A DNA stretch of 64,000 nt from Georgenia sp. M64 (GCF_038049925.1 NZ_CP145809.1:3754599-3818598); one strand, 5' to 3'. Counted from the first letter of the stretch, positions 33,531 to 44,369 are shown. Translations and numbers: made by a program. Notes: a model not told the origin generated them from the sequence alone.

Positions 33531-34388
33531 ATGTTCCTCACGAAGGCGGTCCACAAGCTCGAGCAGGCCTCGGCGATCGACCCCGTGGTCGAGACGGTGA
33601 CCAAGGTCGTGAACGGGATCCTGCCACCGGGGCCCGTCAAGGACGCCCTCCACGGCCGACCGCTGGGACACGCGCTGCACCCCCTGCTCGTCGCCCTCCC
33701 CATCGGGCTCAGCACCGGTGCGTCGATGCTGGATCTCACCGGCGGTGAGCGCTACCGGCCGGCGGCGCAGCGCCTGGTGGGCGCGGCGGTGCTCTCGGTC
33801 CTCCCGACGGCGGCCTCCGGCCTCGCGGACTGGTCCGAGCTCGGCTCGTCGAAGCGCCCCAAGCGCGTCGGGCTCGTCCACGCGAGCTACAACGTCGTCG
33901 CCACGAGCCTCTACGCCGCGTCCTGGCTCGCACGTCGGAGCGGCCACCACCGCCGCGGCGCCCTTCTGGCACTTCTCGGCGCGGGTGGCCTCGCCGCGGG
34001 CGGGTACCTCGGCGGGCACCTGGTCTACTCCCAGGGCGTGGCCGTCAGCCGCAACGCCGACCGCACGCCGAAGCCCCGGAAGTGGACGGACGTCGCGCCG
34101 GTGTCGGACCTCGACTCCGGGACGCTCCGGATCGACGTCTCCGGGCAGCCCGTGATGATCACCCGGCAGGGCGGACGGCTCTACGCTCTCGGCGCCGTGT
34201 GCAGCCACCTCGGCGGCCCCCTGGACGAGGGCGACATCACGGCGGAGGGCTGCGTCGTCTGCCCGTGGCACGGCAGCACGTTCCGGCTGGACGACGGCTC
34301 GGTCGCCCGGGGCCCGGCCTCCGTGCCCCAGATCGCCTACGAGGTCCGGACGGTCGGCGACCGCCTCGAGGTGCGCGCCAAGGACTGA
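33531..34388 (+). CDS. DUF2231 membrane domain fused to Rieske [2Fe-2S] protein
   Basis: A 285-aa protein. Residues 30-170 form a DUF2231 membrane module (HGRPLGHALHPLLVALPIGL, four helices). Residues 185-285 are a Rieske ferredoxin domain with Cys224/His226 in VCSHLGG and Cys244/His247 in CPWHGS, the cluster ligands. The fusion is known in actinobacteria; the module may pass electrons at the inner face of the membrane, partner unknown. ATG 33531 is fixed by GGAGG (33521-33525) five bases upstream. Confidence 0.92.
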   Translation: MFLTKAVHKLEQASAIDPVVETVTKVVNGILPPGPVKDALHGRPLGHALHPLLVALPIGLSTGASMLDLTGGERYRPAAQRLVGAAVLSVLPTAASGLADWSELGSSKRPKRVGLVHASYNVVATSLYAASWLARRSGHHRRGALLALLGAGGLAAGGYLGGHLVYSQGVAVSRNADRTPKPRKWTDVAPVSDLDSGTLRIDVSGQPVMITRQGGRLYALGAVCSHLGGPLDEGDITAEGCVVCPWHGSTFRLDDGSVARGPASVPQIAYEVRTVGDRLEVRAKD

Positions 34389-34454
34389 CCCCCGTGACCA
34401 GGCGCACGACCCCCCGGCGCGACCAGCACCCCGCGCCCGGGTGACAATGGTCGG

Positions 34455-36098
34455 ATGCCCGACGGCCCCCTGATCGTCCAGTCCGACAAGTCACTCCTCC
34501 TCGAGGTGGACCACCCGCGCGCCGGCGAGGCCCGGCGGGCCATCGCCCCGTTCGCGGAGCTCGAGCGCGCACCCGAGCACGTCCACACCTACCGGCTCAC
34601 CCCGCTCGGCCTGTGGAACGCCCGGGCCGCCGGGCACGACGCCGAGCAGGTCGTCTCCGCCCTCATCGAGTTCTCCCGGTACTCGGTGCCGCACGCGCTC
34701 CTCGTCGACGTCGCCGAGACGATGGACCGCTACGGCCGCCTCCAGCTGCTCAAGCACCCCACCCACGGGCTGGTCCTGCACGCCCTCGACGTGCCGGTGC
34801 TCGAGGAGGTGCTGCGCTCCAAGCGGGTCAAGGGCCTGGTGGGCGAGCGGCTGGACGCCGAGGACGTCGTCGTCCACGCCTCCGAGCGCGGCCACCTCAA
34901 GCAGGTGCTGCTCAAGCTCGGCTGGCCCGCCGAGGACCTCGCCGGGTACGTCGACGGCGAGGCGCACCCCATCGCCCTGGAGCAGGAGGGCTGGCACCTG
35001 CGCCCGTACCAGGAGGAGGCGGTGGAGACCTTCTGGCACGGCGGCTCCGGCGTCGTCGTCCTGCCCTGCGGTGCGGGCAAGACCCTCGTGGGTGCCGGCG
35101 CGATGGCGCGGTCCTCCACGACGACCCTCATCCTCGTCACCAACACCGTCTCGGCCCGCCAGTGGCGCGAGGAGCTCGTCCGCCGCACGTCGCTGAGCGA
35201 GGACGAGATCGGCGAGTACTCCGGCTCGCGCAAGGAGGTCCGGCCGGTGACGATCGCGACCTACCAGGTGCTCACCACGAAGCGGAAGGGCGTCTACACC
35301 CACCTCGAGCTCCTCGACGCCCACGACTGGGGTCTGATCCTCTACGACGAGGTCCACCTCCTGCCCGCGCCCATCTTCCGCATGACGGCGGACCTGCAGG
35401 CCCGCCGCCGGCTCGGCCTCACCGCCACCCTGGTCCGGGAGGACGGCCGGGAGGACGAGGTCTTCTCCCTCATCGGGCCCAAGCGCTACGACGCGCCCTG
35501 GAAGGACATCGAGGCCCAGGGCTACATCGCGCCCGCGAGCTGCGTCGAGGTCCGCCTGACCCTGCCCGAGTCGGACCGGATGGTCTACGCCACCGCGGAG
35601 CCCGAGGAGCGGTACCGCCTCGCCGCCTCCGCGGCGGGGAAGACGCGGGTGGTCCGCGAGATCCTCGCCAAGCACCCCGGCGAGCAGACCCTCGTCATCG
35701 GCCAGTACATCGACCAGCTCGAGGAGCTCGCCGAGTCCCTGGGCGCCCCGCTCATCACGGGTCAGACCACCGTCACCGAGCGCCAGCGGCTCTTCGACGC
35801 CTTCCGCGCGGGCGAGGTCCAGGTGCTCGTCGTGTCCAAGGTGGCGAACTTCTCCATCGACCTGCCCGAGGCCTCCGTGGCCGTGCAGGTGTCCGGGTCG
35901 TTCGGCTCACGCCAGGAGGAGGCGCAACGGCTCGGCCGTCTCATGCGGCCCAAGTCCGACGGGAAGTCGGCGCACTTCTACGCCGTCGTGGCCCGGGACA
36001 CCGTCGACCAGGACTTCGCCGCCCACCGGCAGCGGTTCCTCGCCGAGCAGGGCTACGCCTACACCATCGTCGACGCCGAGGACCTCGCCACGGCCTGA
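34455..36098 (+). CDS. XPB-type DNA repair helicase
   Basis: A 547-aa superfamily 2 helicase. An N-terminal helicase-associated domain (1-150) is followed by Walker A LPCGAGKTLVGAGA near residue 205, the DEVH box near 298, motif III LTATLVRED, and motif VI QEEAQRLGRLMRPK near 495. The bacterial XPB group unwinds 3'-5' and is linked to nucleotide-excision-type repair. The start is probably leaderless: GACAAT (34443-34448) lies six bases before the ATG. The partner-type protein at 26638 is in the same neighbourhood. Confidence 0.93.
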   Translation: MPDGPLIVQSDKSLLLEVDHPRAGEARRAIAPFAELERAPEHVHTYRLTPLGLWNARAAGHDAEQVVSALIEFSRYSVPHALLVDVAETMDRYGRLQLLKHPTHGLVLHALDVPVLEEVLRSKRVKGLVGERLDAEDVVVHASERGHLKQVLLKLGWPAEDLAGYVDGEAHPIALEQEGWHLRPYQEEAVETFWHGGSGVVVLPCGAGKTLVGAGAMARSSTTTLILVTNTVSARQWREELVRRTSLSEDEIGEYSGSRKEVRPVTIATYQVLTTKRKGVYTHLELLDAHDWGLILYDEVHLLPAPIFRMTADLQARRRLGLTATLVREDGREDEVFSLIGPKRYDAPWKDIEAQGYIAPASCVEVRLTLPESDRMVYATAEPEERYRLAASAAGKTRVVREILAKHPGEQTLVIGQYIDQLEELAESLGAPLITGQTTVTERQRLFDAFRAGEVQVLVVSKVANFSIDLPEASVAVQVSGSFGSRQEEAQRLGRLMRPKSDGKSAHFYAVVARDTVDQDFAAHRQRFLAEQGYAYTIVDAEDLATA

Positions 36099-36185
36099 GC
36101 GTGCAGGTCGTGCGCCGATTGCGCTGTCGGAGGACGGTGCGCCGTTGTCGTTGCGCGGTGGCGTAGGTCCGGCGAGGATCGAAGG

Positions 36186-38186
36186 GTGAAGCACCTCACC
36201 GTCCGTGCCCTCGCCGTCGCCCTCCTCACCCTGCCCGCCCTGGCGATCGCCGGACCGGCCGGGGCGGTGCCCCCCGAGCAGCTCACCGAGCAGGTCACCG
36301 ACGTCGCCGACGTCCTGTCCGCCGCGGAGGAGCAGGACGTCCAGGAGGTCATCGACCAGGTCCAGGACGAGACCGGTCAGCTGGTCTACGTGGCGTTCGT
36401 CGACGACTTCACCGGCATGGGCTCGAACCAGTGGGCGGTGGAGTCGGCGGAGCTGTCCAACCTCGGTCCCGCCAACGTTCTCCTCGCCGTCGGCATCGAC
36501 GTGAACTCCTACGGCTACGCCCTCCACGACTCCTCCGCCGTCTCCGAGGCCGAGCTGGAGGACCTCCTCGCGCAGGACGTCGTCCCGCAGCTGTCCGACG
36601 GCGCGTTCGCGGCCGCCGCGACGACGTTCGCGCAGGAGGTCGGTGCAGCGGCGACCGGCACCAGCGACGGCGGCGTCGGCGACGTGGGCGGTGGCTCGAT
36701 CCTCGGCGGCCTCCTCGGCTTCGGGCTCCTGGCGATCGTCGTCATCGGCGGCGTGGCGATGTTCCGCAGCCGGAAGAAGTCCGCTCAGGACCGGCCCGCC
36801 CAGGCCCGTCGCCTACCGCCGGACCACCCCTTGAACCTGCCGACGCCGGAGCTCGCCAAGCGGGCCGGCTCGGCGCTGCTGTCTGCCGACGACGCCATCC
36901 GGTCCTCCGAGCAGGAGCTCGGCTTCGCCAAGGCCCAGTTCGGCCTGCAGGCCACCGACGCCTTCACCGCCGCGCTGGGGGTCGCCAAGGAGAAGGCGCA
37001 GCGCGCCTTCCACATCCGCCAGCTCCTCGACGACGACCAGCCCGAGACGGAGGAGCAGCAGCGGCAGATGTACGCCGACATCCTCCAGCTCACCGGTGAG
37101 GTGGAGCGCGGCCTCTCCGAGCATGCCGAGGAGTTCGTCCGGCTGCGCAACATGCAGGCACGCGCCCCGCAGGTCCTCGACGAGCTCGAGCAGCGCGCGG
37201 GCGAGGTCGCGCGGCAGATCGAGGGTGCACGCGCCCAGCTCGCCGCGCTGTCCAACCAGTACCCGGCCCCGGCGCTCGCGTCCGTCTCGCGCAACCCCGA
37301 CCAGGCCCGGGCGCTGCTCGAGTCCGCGCGCGCCTCGGTCGCCGAGGGCCGGGCCAAGGTCGAGGCCGGTGACCGGGCGACCGCCGTGACGCACATCCGC
37401 GTGGCGGAGGAGGCCATCGGCCAGGCGGACACGCTCCTGAAGTCCGTCGCGGGGGCCCGCGGCGCCCTCGCCGAGGCCGGCCAGCGGCTGGACTCCGCCA
37501 TCGCCTCCATCACCGCCGACGTCCGCGACGCCGCGCGGCTCGCCCCGGCCGACCCCGTCGTCGCCGCCCGGCGCAAGGACGCCGAGTCCGCGATCGCGCT
37601 CGGCCAGCAGGCCCGTGAGGGCGGCGACCCGCTCGCGGCCATCCAGCGCCTCACCGCGGCCGAGACCGCCATCGACGCGGCGCTCGCGCCGGCCCGCGAG
37701 GCCGACGACACCAACCGTCGCGCCCTGGCCCAGCTCGGCGACCGGATGGGCCGGCTGGACTCCCAGCTCCGGGCGACCACCGACTACATCAACACCCGAC
37801 GCGGCTCGGTGGGCACCGAGGCCCGCACCCGGCTGTCGGAGGCCACGCGCCTCGCCGCCGAGGCGAACCGGCTGGCCGGCACCGACCCGGTCGCGGCCCT
37901 GCAGCACGTCACCCGGGCCGAGCAGATGGCCCTGTCGGCCCAGCAGCTGGCCGAGCGTGACGCCGACCGGTTCGACGACTCATTCACCGGCGGCTTCGGC
38001 GGCGGCCGGCGGGGTGGTCTCGACATCGGCTCGCTCGTCCTGGGCGGCATCCTCTTCGGCGGCGGGGGCGGGCACTCCGGCGGCTGGGGCGGCGGTGGCG
38101 GCTTCGGTGGCGGTGGGTTCGGCGGCGGTGGTGGCGGCTTCGGCGGCGGTGGCGGCGGCTTCGGCGGCGGCGGTGGTGGCTTCTGA
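36186..38186 (+). CDS. TPM-domain membrane protein with coiled coil and Gly-rich tail
   Basis: A 666-aa exported membrane protein. A signal peptide (1-27, ending AGPAGA) precedes a TPM domain (about 33-155, with ADVLSAAEEQDVQEVIDQV and VDVNSYGYAL-like strand GIDVNSYGYAL), one membrane helix (LLGFGLLAIVVIGGVAMF, about 180), and a long cytoplasmic coiled coil (240-610). It ends in a 45-residue Gly/Phe tail of FGGGG units. TPM proteins are tied to photosystem repair or phosphatase activity in other groups. It lies 80 bases above pspA and the pair is common in actinobacteria, so a shared membrane-stress role is likely. The start is GTG 36186. Confidence 0.85.
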   Translation: MKHLTVRALAVALLTLPALAIAGPAGAVPPEQLTEQVTDVADVLSAAEEQDVQEVIDQVQDETGQLVYVAFVDDFTGMGSNQWAVESAELSNLGPANVLLAVGIDVNSYGYALHDSSAVSEAELEDLLAQDVVPQLSDGAFAAAATTFAQEVGAAATGTSDGGVGDVGGGSILGGLLGFGLLAIVVIGGVAMFRSRKKSAQDRPAQARRLPPDHPLNLPTPELAKRAGSALLSADDAIRSSEQELGFAKAQFGLQATDAFTAALGVAKEKAQRAFHIRQLLDDDQPETEEQQRQMYADILQLTGEVERGLSEHAEEFVRLRNMQARAPQVLDELEQRAGEVARQIEGARAQLAALSNQYPAPALASVSRNPDQARALLESARASVAEGRAKVEAGDRATAVTHIRVAEEAIGQADTLLKSVAGARGALAEAGQRLDSAIASITADVRDAARLAPADPVVAARRKDAESAIALGQQAREGGDPLAAIQRLTAAETAIDAALAPAREADDTNRRALAQLGDRMGRLDSQLRATTDYINTRRGSVGTEARTRLSEATRLAAEANRLAGTDPVAALQHVTRAEQMALSAQQLAERDADRFDDSFTGGFGGGRRGGLDIGSLVLGGILFGGGGGHSGGWGGGGGFGGGGFGGGGGGFGGGGGGFGGGGGGF

Positions 38187-38266
38187 GGCTCAACCCGTTC
38201 GGCAGGCGCCGCCCGGCGACCTCGACAAGACTTTCCCGCGTTACCCCAACCAAGAAGGGCACGGAC

Positions 38267-39076
38267 ATGGCAGAGAAGCAGAGCATCCTCGGGCGCATCG
38301 CCCAGCTGACGAAGGCCAACATCAACGCGCTGATCGACCGCGCCGAGGACCCTCAGAAGATGCTGGACCAGCTGGTGCGCGACTACACCTCCTCGATCGC
38401 CGAGGCCGAGGACGCCGTCGCCGTCACCATCGGCAACCTCCGTCTGGCCGAGCAGGACCACGCGGCCGACCTCGCCGACGCCCGTGACTGGGGCCAGAAG
38501 GCCCTCGCGGCGTCGAGCAAGGCCGACGAGCTGCGCGCCGCGGGCGACCCCGCCGAGGCCGCCCGGTTCGACAACCTCGCCAAGGTCGCCATCGGCAAGC
38601 AGATCTCGGCCGAGAACGAGGCCCAGGCCGCCGAGCCGATGATCACCTCGCAGAACGAGGTCGTCGACAAGCTCAAGGTCGGCCTGCAGCAGATGCGCGT
38701 CAAGCTCGACGAGCTCAAGTCCAAGCGCGACCAGCTCGTCGCGCGCTCGAAGACCGCCGAGGCCCAGGCCACCGTCCAGGGCGCGATCTCCTCGATCAAC
38801 ATCATGGACCCCACGAGCGAGATCTCCCGCTACGAGGAGCAGGTGCGCCGCGAGGAGGCCCGGGTCGCCGGCCACGCCGAGATCCAGGCGGGCTCGATCG
38901 AGGACCAGTTCGCCGAGCTCGAGGACTACGGCCGCAGCGCCGAGATCGAGGCTCGCCTGGCCGCGCTCAAGGGTGGTAGCCCGCGTCAGCAGATCACGTC
39001 CGACGCCGCGACCGACGAGGGCTCGGCCGACCTCGACGCCGAGTACGTCGCTGACGAGGACAGGACCACCTACTGA
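38267..39076 (+). CDS. pspA: PspA/IM30 family membrane-stress protein
   Basis: A 269-aa helical protein of the PspA/IM30 (ESCRT-III-like) family. Residues 1-25 form an amphipathic helix (ILGRIAQLTKANINALIDRAEDP), then EDPQKMLDQLVRDY and a long coiled coil through about 225. It binds inner-membrane lipid and repairs or stabilises it under stress. The C-terminal tail (TDEGSADLDAEYVADEDRTTY) is acidic and disordered. It follows the TPM gene, with AAGAAGG before the ATG. Confidence 0.92.
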   Translation: MAEKQSILGRIAQLTKANINALIDRAEDPQKMLDQLVRDYTSSIAEAEDAVAVTIGNLRLAEQDHAADLADARDWGQKALAASSKADELRAAGDPAEAARFDNLAKVAIGKQISAENEAQAAEPMITSQNEVVDKLKVGLQQMRVKLDELKSKRDQLVARSKTAEAQATVQGAISSINIMDPTSEISRYEEQVRREEARVAGHAEIQAGSIEDQFAELEDYGRSAEIEARLAALKGGSPRQQITSDAATDEGSADLDAEYVADEDRTTY

Positions 39077-39119
39077 CCTGACGGCGGGCCGCGCGACGGT
39101 CCTGCGAGGATGACCACTC

Positions 39120-39147
39120 GCGGCCCCCGCCTCCGGGCGGGGGCCGC
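39120..39147. terminator. bidirectional terminator between pspA and dehydrogenase
   Basis: A perfect 12-bp stem, GCGGCCCCCGCC (39120-39131) with GGCGGGGGCCGC (39136-39147), closed by a TCCG tetraloop, placed between two converging genes. Confidence 0.8.
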
Positions 39148-39172
39148 GCACGTCTCTCGACGTCGGGCGGGC

Positions 39173-40318
39173 CTAGCGGCGCGGGAGGTACGGGTGGTTC
39201 GAGCCGACGGCGGCGATGCGCTCCTCGGCCAGGTGGTCCGCCGCGTGCGCGGGGCTGATGCCGTGCTCCTCGGCGCGTCGCAGGACCGCCAGGGTCGCGC
39301 CGAACAGGCTCTCGACACGGTGCTTCGCGCGGTCGGGCACGTAGCCCTCGAGCTCGTCGGCCACCTGGATCACCCCGCCGGAGTTCACCAGGTAGTCGGG
39401 GGCGTAGGTGATCCCGCGCTCGAGGAGCCGTTCGGGGATGCCCCCCTCGCCGTCGTCGGCGAGCTGGTTGTTCGCCGAGCCGCACACGAGCCGGGCCGCC
39501 AGGGCCTCCACCGTCGTGGCGTCCAGCGCCCCGCCGAGCGCGCAGGGGGCGTAGACGTCGATGGCCGACCGGACGAGCTCGTCGGTCCCCGCCACCTTCT
39601 CGATCTCGGGGTGCCGGGCCCGGACCGCCTCGACGGCCAGCTCGTTGACGTCGGTGACGACGACGTGGGCGCCCGCGGCGACGAGGTGGTCCACGAGGAC
39701 GCGGCCCACCTTGCCCACGCCGGCGACGCCGACGGTCCGGCCGCGCAGCGACGCCCGGCCCCACACGTGGTCGGCCCCGGCCTGCATCGCGGTGAACACC
39801 CCGAGGGCCGTGAGGACCGAGGGGTCGCCGGACCCGCCGTGGACCTCGCTGCGGCCGGCGACGAACGACGTCTCCCGGTGGATGACGTCCATGTCGGCCA
39901 CCACGGTGCCGACGTCGCAGGCGGTGACGTACCGGCCGCCGAGGGACTCGACGAACCGTCCGTAGGCGCGCAGGAGCGCCTCGGACCTGACCTCGGCCGG
40001 GTCGCCGATGATCACGGCCTTGCCGCCCCCGAGGTCGAGGCCCGCGAGCGCGTTCTTGTAGGTCATGCCGCGCGATAGGCGCAGGACGTCCGCGAGCGCG
40101 TCGTCCTCGCCGGCGTAGGGGTAGAAGCGGGTGCCGCCGAGGGCGGGGCCGAGCGCGGTGGAGTGGATCGCCACGATGGCCCGCAGGCCGCTGGCACGGT
40201 CGTTGAGGTAGGCGACCTGCTCGTGGCCGTGGAGCGGGTCGAAGGGCCCGGGGGCACGAAACGTCGTGGCGGGCGTGAGCGTCTGGGGTCGTGCGTCTGG
40301 GCGCGAGAGGGTGGTCAC
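39173..40318 (-). CDS. Leu/Phe/Val dehydrogenase family enzyme
   Basis: A 381-aa NAD-dependent amino-acid dehydrogenase of the leucine/phenylalanine/valine group. The N-terminal domain has [20 protein letters not shown] and [19 protein letters not shown] with the two conserved lysines. The NAD-binding fold starts at [22 protein letters not shown], and [10 protein letters not shown] plus [16 protein letters not shown] follow. It interconverts a branched-chain or aromatic amino acid and its 2-oxo acid plus ammonia. The start is GTG 40318, eight bases after AAGGAG. Valine/leucine catabolism is the likely role. Confidence 0.9.
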   Translation of the reverse strand: MTTLSRPDARPQTLTPATTFRAPGPFDPLHGHEQVAYLNDRASGLRAIVAIHSTALGPALGGTRFYPYAGEDDALADVLRLSRGMTYKNALAGLDLGGGKAVIIGDPAEVRSEALLRAYGRFVESLGGRYVTACDVGTVVADMDVIHRETSFVAGRSEVHGGSGDPSVLTALGVFTAMQAGADHVWGRASLRGRTVGVAGVGKVGRVLVDHLVAAGAHVVVTDVNELAVEAVRARHPEIEKVAGTDELVRSAIDVYAPCALGGALDATTVEALAARLVCGSANNQLADDGEGGIPERLLERGITYAPDYLVNSGGVIQVADELEGYVPDRAKHRVESLFGATLAVLRRAEEHGISPAHAADHLAEERIAAVGSNHPYLPRR

Positions 40319-40508
40319 GGGTCCGACTCCTTCGTCATCTCGTGGATGCGCGGCGCTCGGACCGTGGGTGGGGTCCTCGCACCACGACCAGCCTAGGCCC
40401 AAGGTCCCGGTTTCGGCGCCCGCGGACGGCCCCTGTCGGCAAGGTTTTCCCAAGCGTGGGGCGCGACGCTGACCCTTTCCGGGGATGCACCCGAAGGGTG
40501 GGACCACC

Positions 40509-41039
40509 ATGGTCGAGCTGAGCAGACGGCAGGTGCTGACCGGCGGGGCGGCCGTGGCCGCCACCGGGCTGCTGACGTGGTCCTGGGCGGGGGCGCTCGG
40601 GCCGCCCGCCGCGGTGCCGGTCCCGACCTCGTTCGGCTCCGTGTCCCTGCTCGGTGCGCGCGTGAGCGGGCGGACCGGCGTGCACGGCCACGACGCCGCG
40701 ACCGCGGCCGGCGCCTCGGCTGCCGCGGCCGTCGCCGCCGCGACCCTCGCCGCGCACCGCACCTGGCCCGGGCTGGTGCGGGTCGACGTCGCGATCGCCA
40801 ACCACCTCGAGCGGGCCGTGGCGTTCTCCCCGGGCCAGTTCCGCCTGCGGGTCGGTGCGGACGGACCGACCGTCACCGCCCTCGACACCGAGCTCACCCC
40901 CGGCGCCCTGCCCGCCGGACGGACGGTGCGCACCTGGCTGACGTTCCTCGTCCCGGCCGCTCCGGCAGAGCTGTCCCTGAGCTTCGAGGACACCGCCGCG
41001 ACCCTGGCGCTGGCGGTGCACACCGTGGAGGACCGATGA
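40509..41039 (+). CDS. Tat-exported protein beside multicopper oxidase
   Basis: A 176-aa protein with a Tat-type signal, [18 protein letters not shown]. The mature part looks like a beta-sandwich: [40 protein letters not shown], and [20 protein letters not shown], similar to DUF4352-like accessory folds. Three His lie in [13 protein letters not shown] and TLAAHRTW, but no set metal site is evident. ATG 40509 puts the Tat motif near the N-terminus; ATG 40485 is the alternative. Its stop overlaps the multicopper oxidase start (ATGA), so it is probably a partner or copper-loading helper of that enzyme. Confidence 0.7.
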   Translation: MVELSRRQVLTGGAAVAATGLLTWSWAGALGPPAAVPVPTSFGSVSLLGARVSGRTGVHGHDAATAAGASAAAAVAAATLAAHRTWPGLVRVDVAIANHLERAVAFSPGQFRLRVGADGPTVTALDTELTPGALPAGRTVRTWLTFLVPAAPAELSLSFEDTAATLALAVHTVEDR

Positions 41040-43597
41040 GCACCACCGACGAGCGCCGTGCCGCCGACGGCCGAGCTGGCGGGCGTCGCACCGACCGGGA
41101 CGCCGAACGAGTCGCCCTGGCTGCTCACCGGAGCGACCGGCCCACCGACCGTCGTGACCTGCTGCGGCTCGCCGCGGCCGGGGCCACGGCCACGGCCCTG
41201 GGTCTCGTGGGCGCCCCCACGGTCGCCGCAGCCGTCCGACCGGCACGAGACGTCGCCTCCCTCGCCCCGGCGCGCACCGCGCTCGGCGCCGTCACCCCCG
41301 TCCCCGGTGTGCTGGACCTGTACGTCAACGAGGGCCGGGTGCCCATGGTCGACGGCACCTTGGTCTACATGCGCGGGTTCGGCGACCGGCCCACCGCCGC
41401 CGACGACCCCGCGCCCAGTCTCCGCCTCCCGCCGCACGTCTTCCTCGCCGACGGCACGCTCCACGCCTCCGCCACCTACCCGCTCGACGCGCCGGCCCCG
41501 CCGCACGGCCGCCCGGCCGCCGCGTCCGGGCCCGACGCGCAGGGGCTCTACGAGGTGCGGCGCGGGTACTGGGCGAGCTTCTTCCCGCCGCGCACCATCG
41601 TGGCCGAGACCGGCGCCCGTCTGCGTCTACGCGTGCACAACGGTCTCGCGGGCGTGCACCGCCTCAGCATCCCGGGTGTCCTCGACACCGGTGACATCGC
41701 CCCGGGCGCCTCGGCCGCCGTCGACGTCCCCACCCCGCCGGCGGGCACCTACCTCCTCGAGGACCCGGGGAACGCCCCGGTCGAGCGGCTGCTCGGCCTG
41801 CACGGCGTGCTCGTCGTCGTCCCGGCCGCGCAGCGGTGGCGGCTGAGCGAGGGCGGCACCGAGTTCGAGCGGCAGTGGCTGTGGATCTGCCAGGACGTCG
41901 ACCCCGACTGGGGCCGCCGGGCGCAGGCGGGCGAGCACATCGACCCCGAGGCCACTCCCCCGGTGCCGCGGTACTTCATGATCAACGACCGCTCCGGGTA
42001 CGCCGCCCTCGGCATGTCCCGCGACACCCGGTCCAACGAGGCCGCGCACGAGGACACCCTGCCGTCGGGCTTCCCCCGGCGGGTGGACGTGCGCGACCTG
42101 TCCGCCGGCAGCCCCGGCACGGTGCGCAGCGGCCAGCTCCTCCGGTGCGTCAACACCGGCGTCGTCGTCCACCAGCTGCACTTCCACGGCAACCACGTCT
42201 CGACGGTGCGGCGCAACGGGGTCGACTTCCCGCGGGACGGGCTCCTCGGCCTCGTCGATGCCGAGGGGCACGTGCTGCTGCAGCAGTGGGAGGACGTCGT
42301 CGAGCTCGACCCGCGCTCACGCAAGGAGACCCTCCTGCCGCTGAAGAAGCCGCCGCAGGTCGTCGAGCCGGTGTGGGCGGCGCGCACCGAGGACTGGCAC
42401 TACCCGATGCACTGCCACGCGGAGCCGTCGCAGACGGCGGCCGGCGGGCTCTACCCGGGCGGCATGGTCGCCGGCTGGGTGCTCGCCGGCCAGGTGAGCC
42501 CGCCGCACCACACCTACCGCAGCCAGGCCGACTTCGCCTCGGACCAGCCCAAGGAGGACGACCCCCTCACCGAGTTCCGCCAGCGCCCCGACCGGTTCTT
42601 CGAGCGGGACGTCTTCGGGCGCCGGCTGCGCTTCCCCGACGGCGCCGAGCACGAGATGTGGAGCTTCGAGTCCGAGACGTCGGGGCGCGGTTTCCCGGCC
42701 CCCGTCATCCGGATGACGGAGAACGCGCTCGTCCACGTCCGGGTCTAACCGAGCAAGGGCCCGCACACCATCCACCTGCACGGGATGGAGCCGGACCCGC
42801 GCAACGACGGCGTGGGGCACACCTCGTTCGAGGTGAGCGGCTCGTACACCTACCAGTTCCGACCCGACGCCGGAGTGCCGGGCGACCCCAACGAGGGCTC
42901 GGCGGGCACGTACTTCTACCACTGCCACGTCAACACGGTCCTGCACGTGCAGATGGGCATGGTCGGGCCGATGCTCGTCGACCCGGTCGTCCACCCGAGC
43001 TTCCCGGTGCCGGCGGGGACCCGCCGCCCGTTCGTCGACGGACCCCTGTACGACATCGCCACCGAGCTCATGCTCGTGCCCTACGCGGTGGACCCGACCT
43101 GGCACCACCTCAACCACGCCGCGGGGCTCTCCGGCGAGGACGTCGGGCTCAACCGGTTCCGGGCGAAGCACTTCTACGTCCTGGGCGGGCACATCGCCCA
43201 GGGGCAGCCGAAGGACCGGGTGTGGGTCCCGCGGCAGGTGCGGGCCAACGCCTCGGGGTACCCGACGCTGCTGCGGGTGCTCAACCTCAACTTCATCCCG
43301 ACCAGGGTGCGGTTCACCCGGGCCGGCGGCGAGCCGGTGCGGATGGCCTCCCTCGTGGCCCACGACGGCCGGGCCTACCGGGACACCGTGCGCCCGGGCA
43401 GCCCCCTGCCGGAGGACCTCGGCAACCGGCTCGTCACCGACCGGCTCGCGTTCGGTGCCGCCGAGCGCTACGACATGCTCCTCCTCCCGCCGGAGCCCGG
43501 CCCCTACGAGATCCACGTCGACTGGTTCGACTGGGTCCCCGGCGCCGCCGGCCTGCGCCTCCTCGCCACCCGGACGGTGCCGCTCACGGCCGTGTGA
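41036..43597 (+). pseudogene. multicopper oxidase interrupted by an in-frame TAA
   Basis: Reading from ATG 41036 gives 570 codons and a TAA at 42746-42748. The same frame then continues without change to TGA 43597 (853 codons and terminator in all). Copper motifs lie on both sides: HQLHFHG and HYPMHCHAE before the stop, HTIHLHG (right after it, 42764) and YFYHCHVN further on. A Tat-like twin Arg ([19 protein letters not shown]) begins the protein. The only internal ATG after the stop (42785) comes after HTIHLHG and has no ribosome binding site, so no intact oxidase can be made without read-through. A single C-to-T change of a Gln codon would explain it. A sequencing error remains possible. 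Confidence 0.85.
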
Positions 43598-43676
43598 GAA
43601 GTGCGACCGGCGAAGACGGGCGGCGTCCGGCGGCATGGGCACGTGCCGTCCGGGCGCCATGGCGGCGTGGCCGCCG

Positions 43677-44369
43677 TCAGATCGCCATGGCCGCGCGCAC
43701 CTCGTCCACGGCCGCGGCACCGCCGGCCCCCGTGGCCGTGACCCGCCCGGACTCCAGCACGGCGAACTCCCGCGCCGCCGTCACCGCGAAGCCGACGTGC
43801 TGCTCGACGAGGAGCACCGAGAGCCCTGCGCCGGTGAGCTCGAGGACGGCGTGCTCGATCTCGGCCACCACCGACGGCTGGATGCCCTCGGTGGGCTCGT
43901 CGAGGACGAGCACCCGCGGCGCGGTGATGAGGGCCCGGGCGATGGCCAGCTGCTGGCGCTGGCCGCCGGAGAGCAGGCCGGCGCGCCGGTCCAGCAGCGG
44001 CATCAGCGCCGGGAACAGGTCGAGCGCCTCGGCGAGCCGGCCGCGCCCCTCACGCCGGCCGTCGGCCACGAGCCGCAGGTTCTCGCCCGCGGTGAGGTCG
44101 GCGAACGACTGCTGCCCCTGCGGGACGTACGCCAGACCACGCCGGACGCGCCGGTGTGCGGGCAACCGCGTGATGTCGTCGCCGTCGAACCACACCGAGC
44201 CCCGGACGGGTCGGAGCAGCCCGACGGCGGCCCGCAGCAGCGTCGTCTTGCCGGCACCGTTGTGGCCCAGGACGGCGGTGAGGCCGCCGTCCGGCACCGT
44301 GAGGTCCACGCCGTGGACGACCACGGCCGGTCCGTACCCGACGTGGACGTCGCGCAGCTCGAGCATCAT
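43677..44369 (-). CDS. urtE: urea ABC transporter ATP-binding subunit UrtE
   Basis: A 230-aa ATPase of the LivF/UrtE type. Walker A is GHNGAGKTTLL, the ABC signature LLSGGQRQQLAIARAL, Walker B VLVLDEPTEGIQPS (the EGIQPS run is characteristic of UrtE), then the H-loop region LVEQHVGF. It powers the urea importer with UrtD. The ATG at 44369 overlaps the urtD stop by four bases. It is the last gene of urtABCDE. Confidence 0.92.
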   Translation of the reverse strand: MMLELRDVHVGYGPAVVVHGVDLTVPDGGLTAVLGHNGAGKTTLLRAAVGLLRPVRGSVWFDGDDITRLPAHRRVRRGLAYVPQGQQSFADLTAGENLRLVADGRREGRGRLAEALDLFPALMPLLDRRAGLLSGGQRQQLAIARALITAPRVLVLDEPTEGIQPSVVAEIEHAVLELTGAGLSVLLVEQHVGFAVTAAREFAVLESGRVTATGAGGAAAVDEVRAAMAI

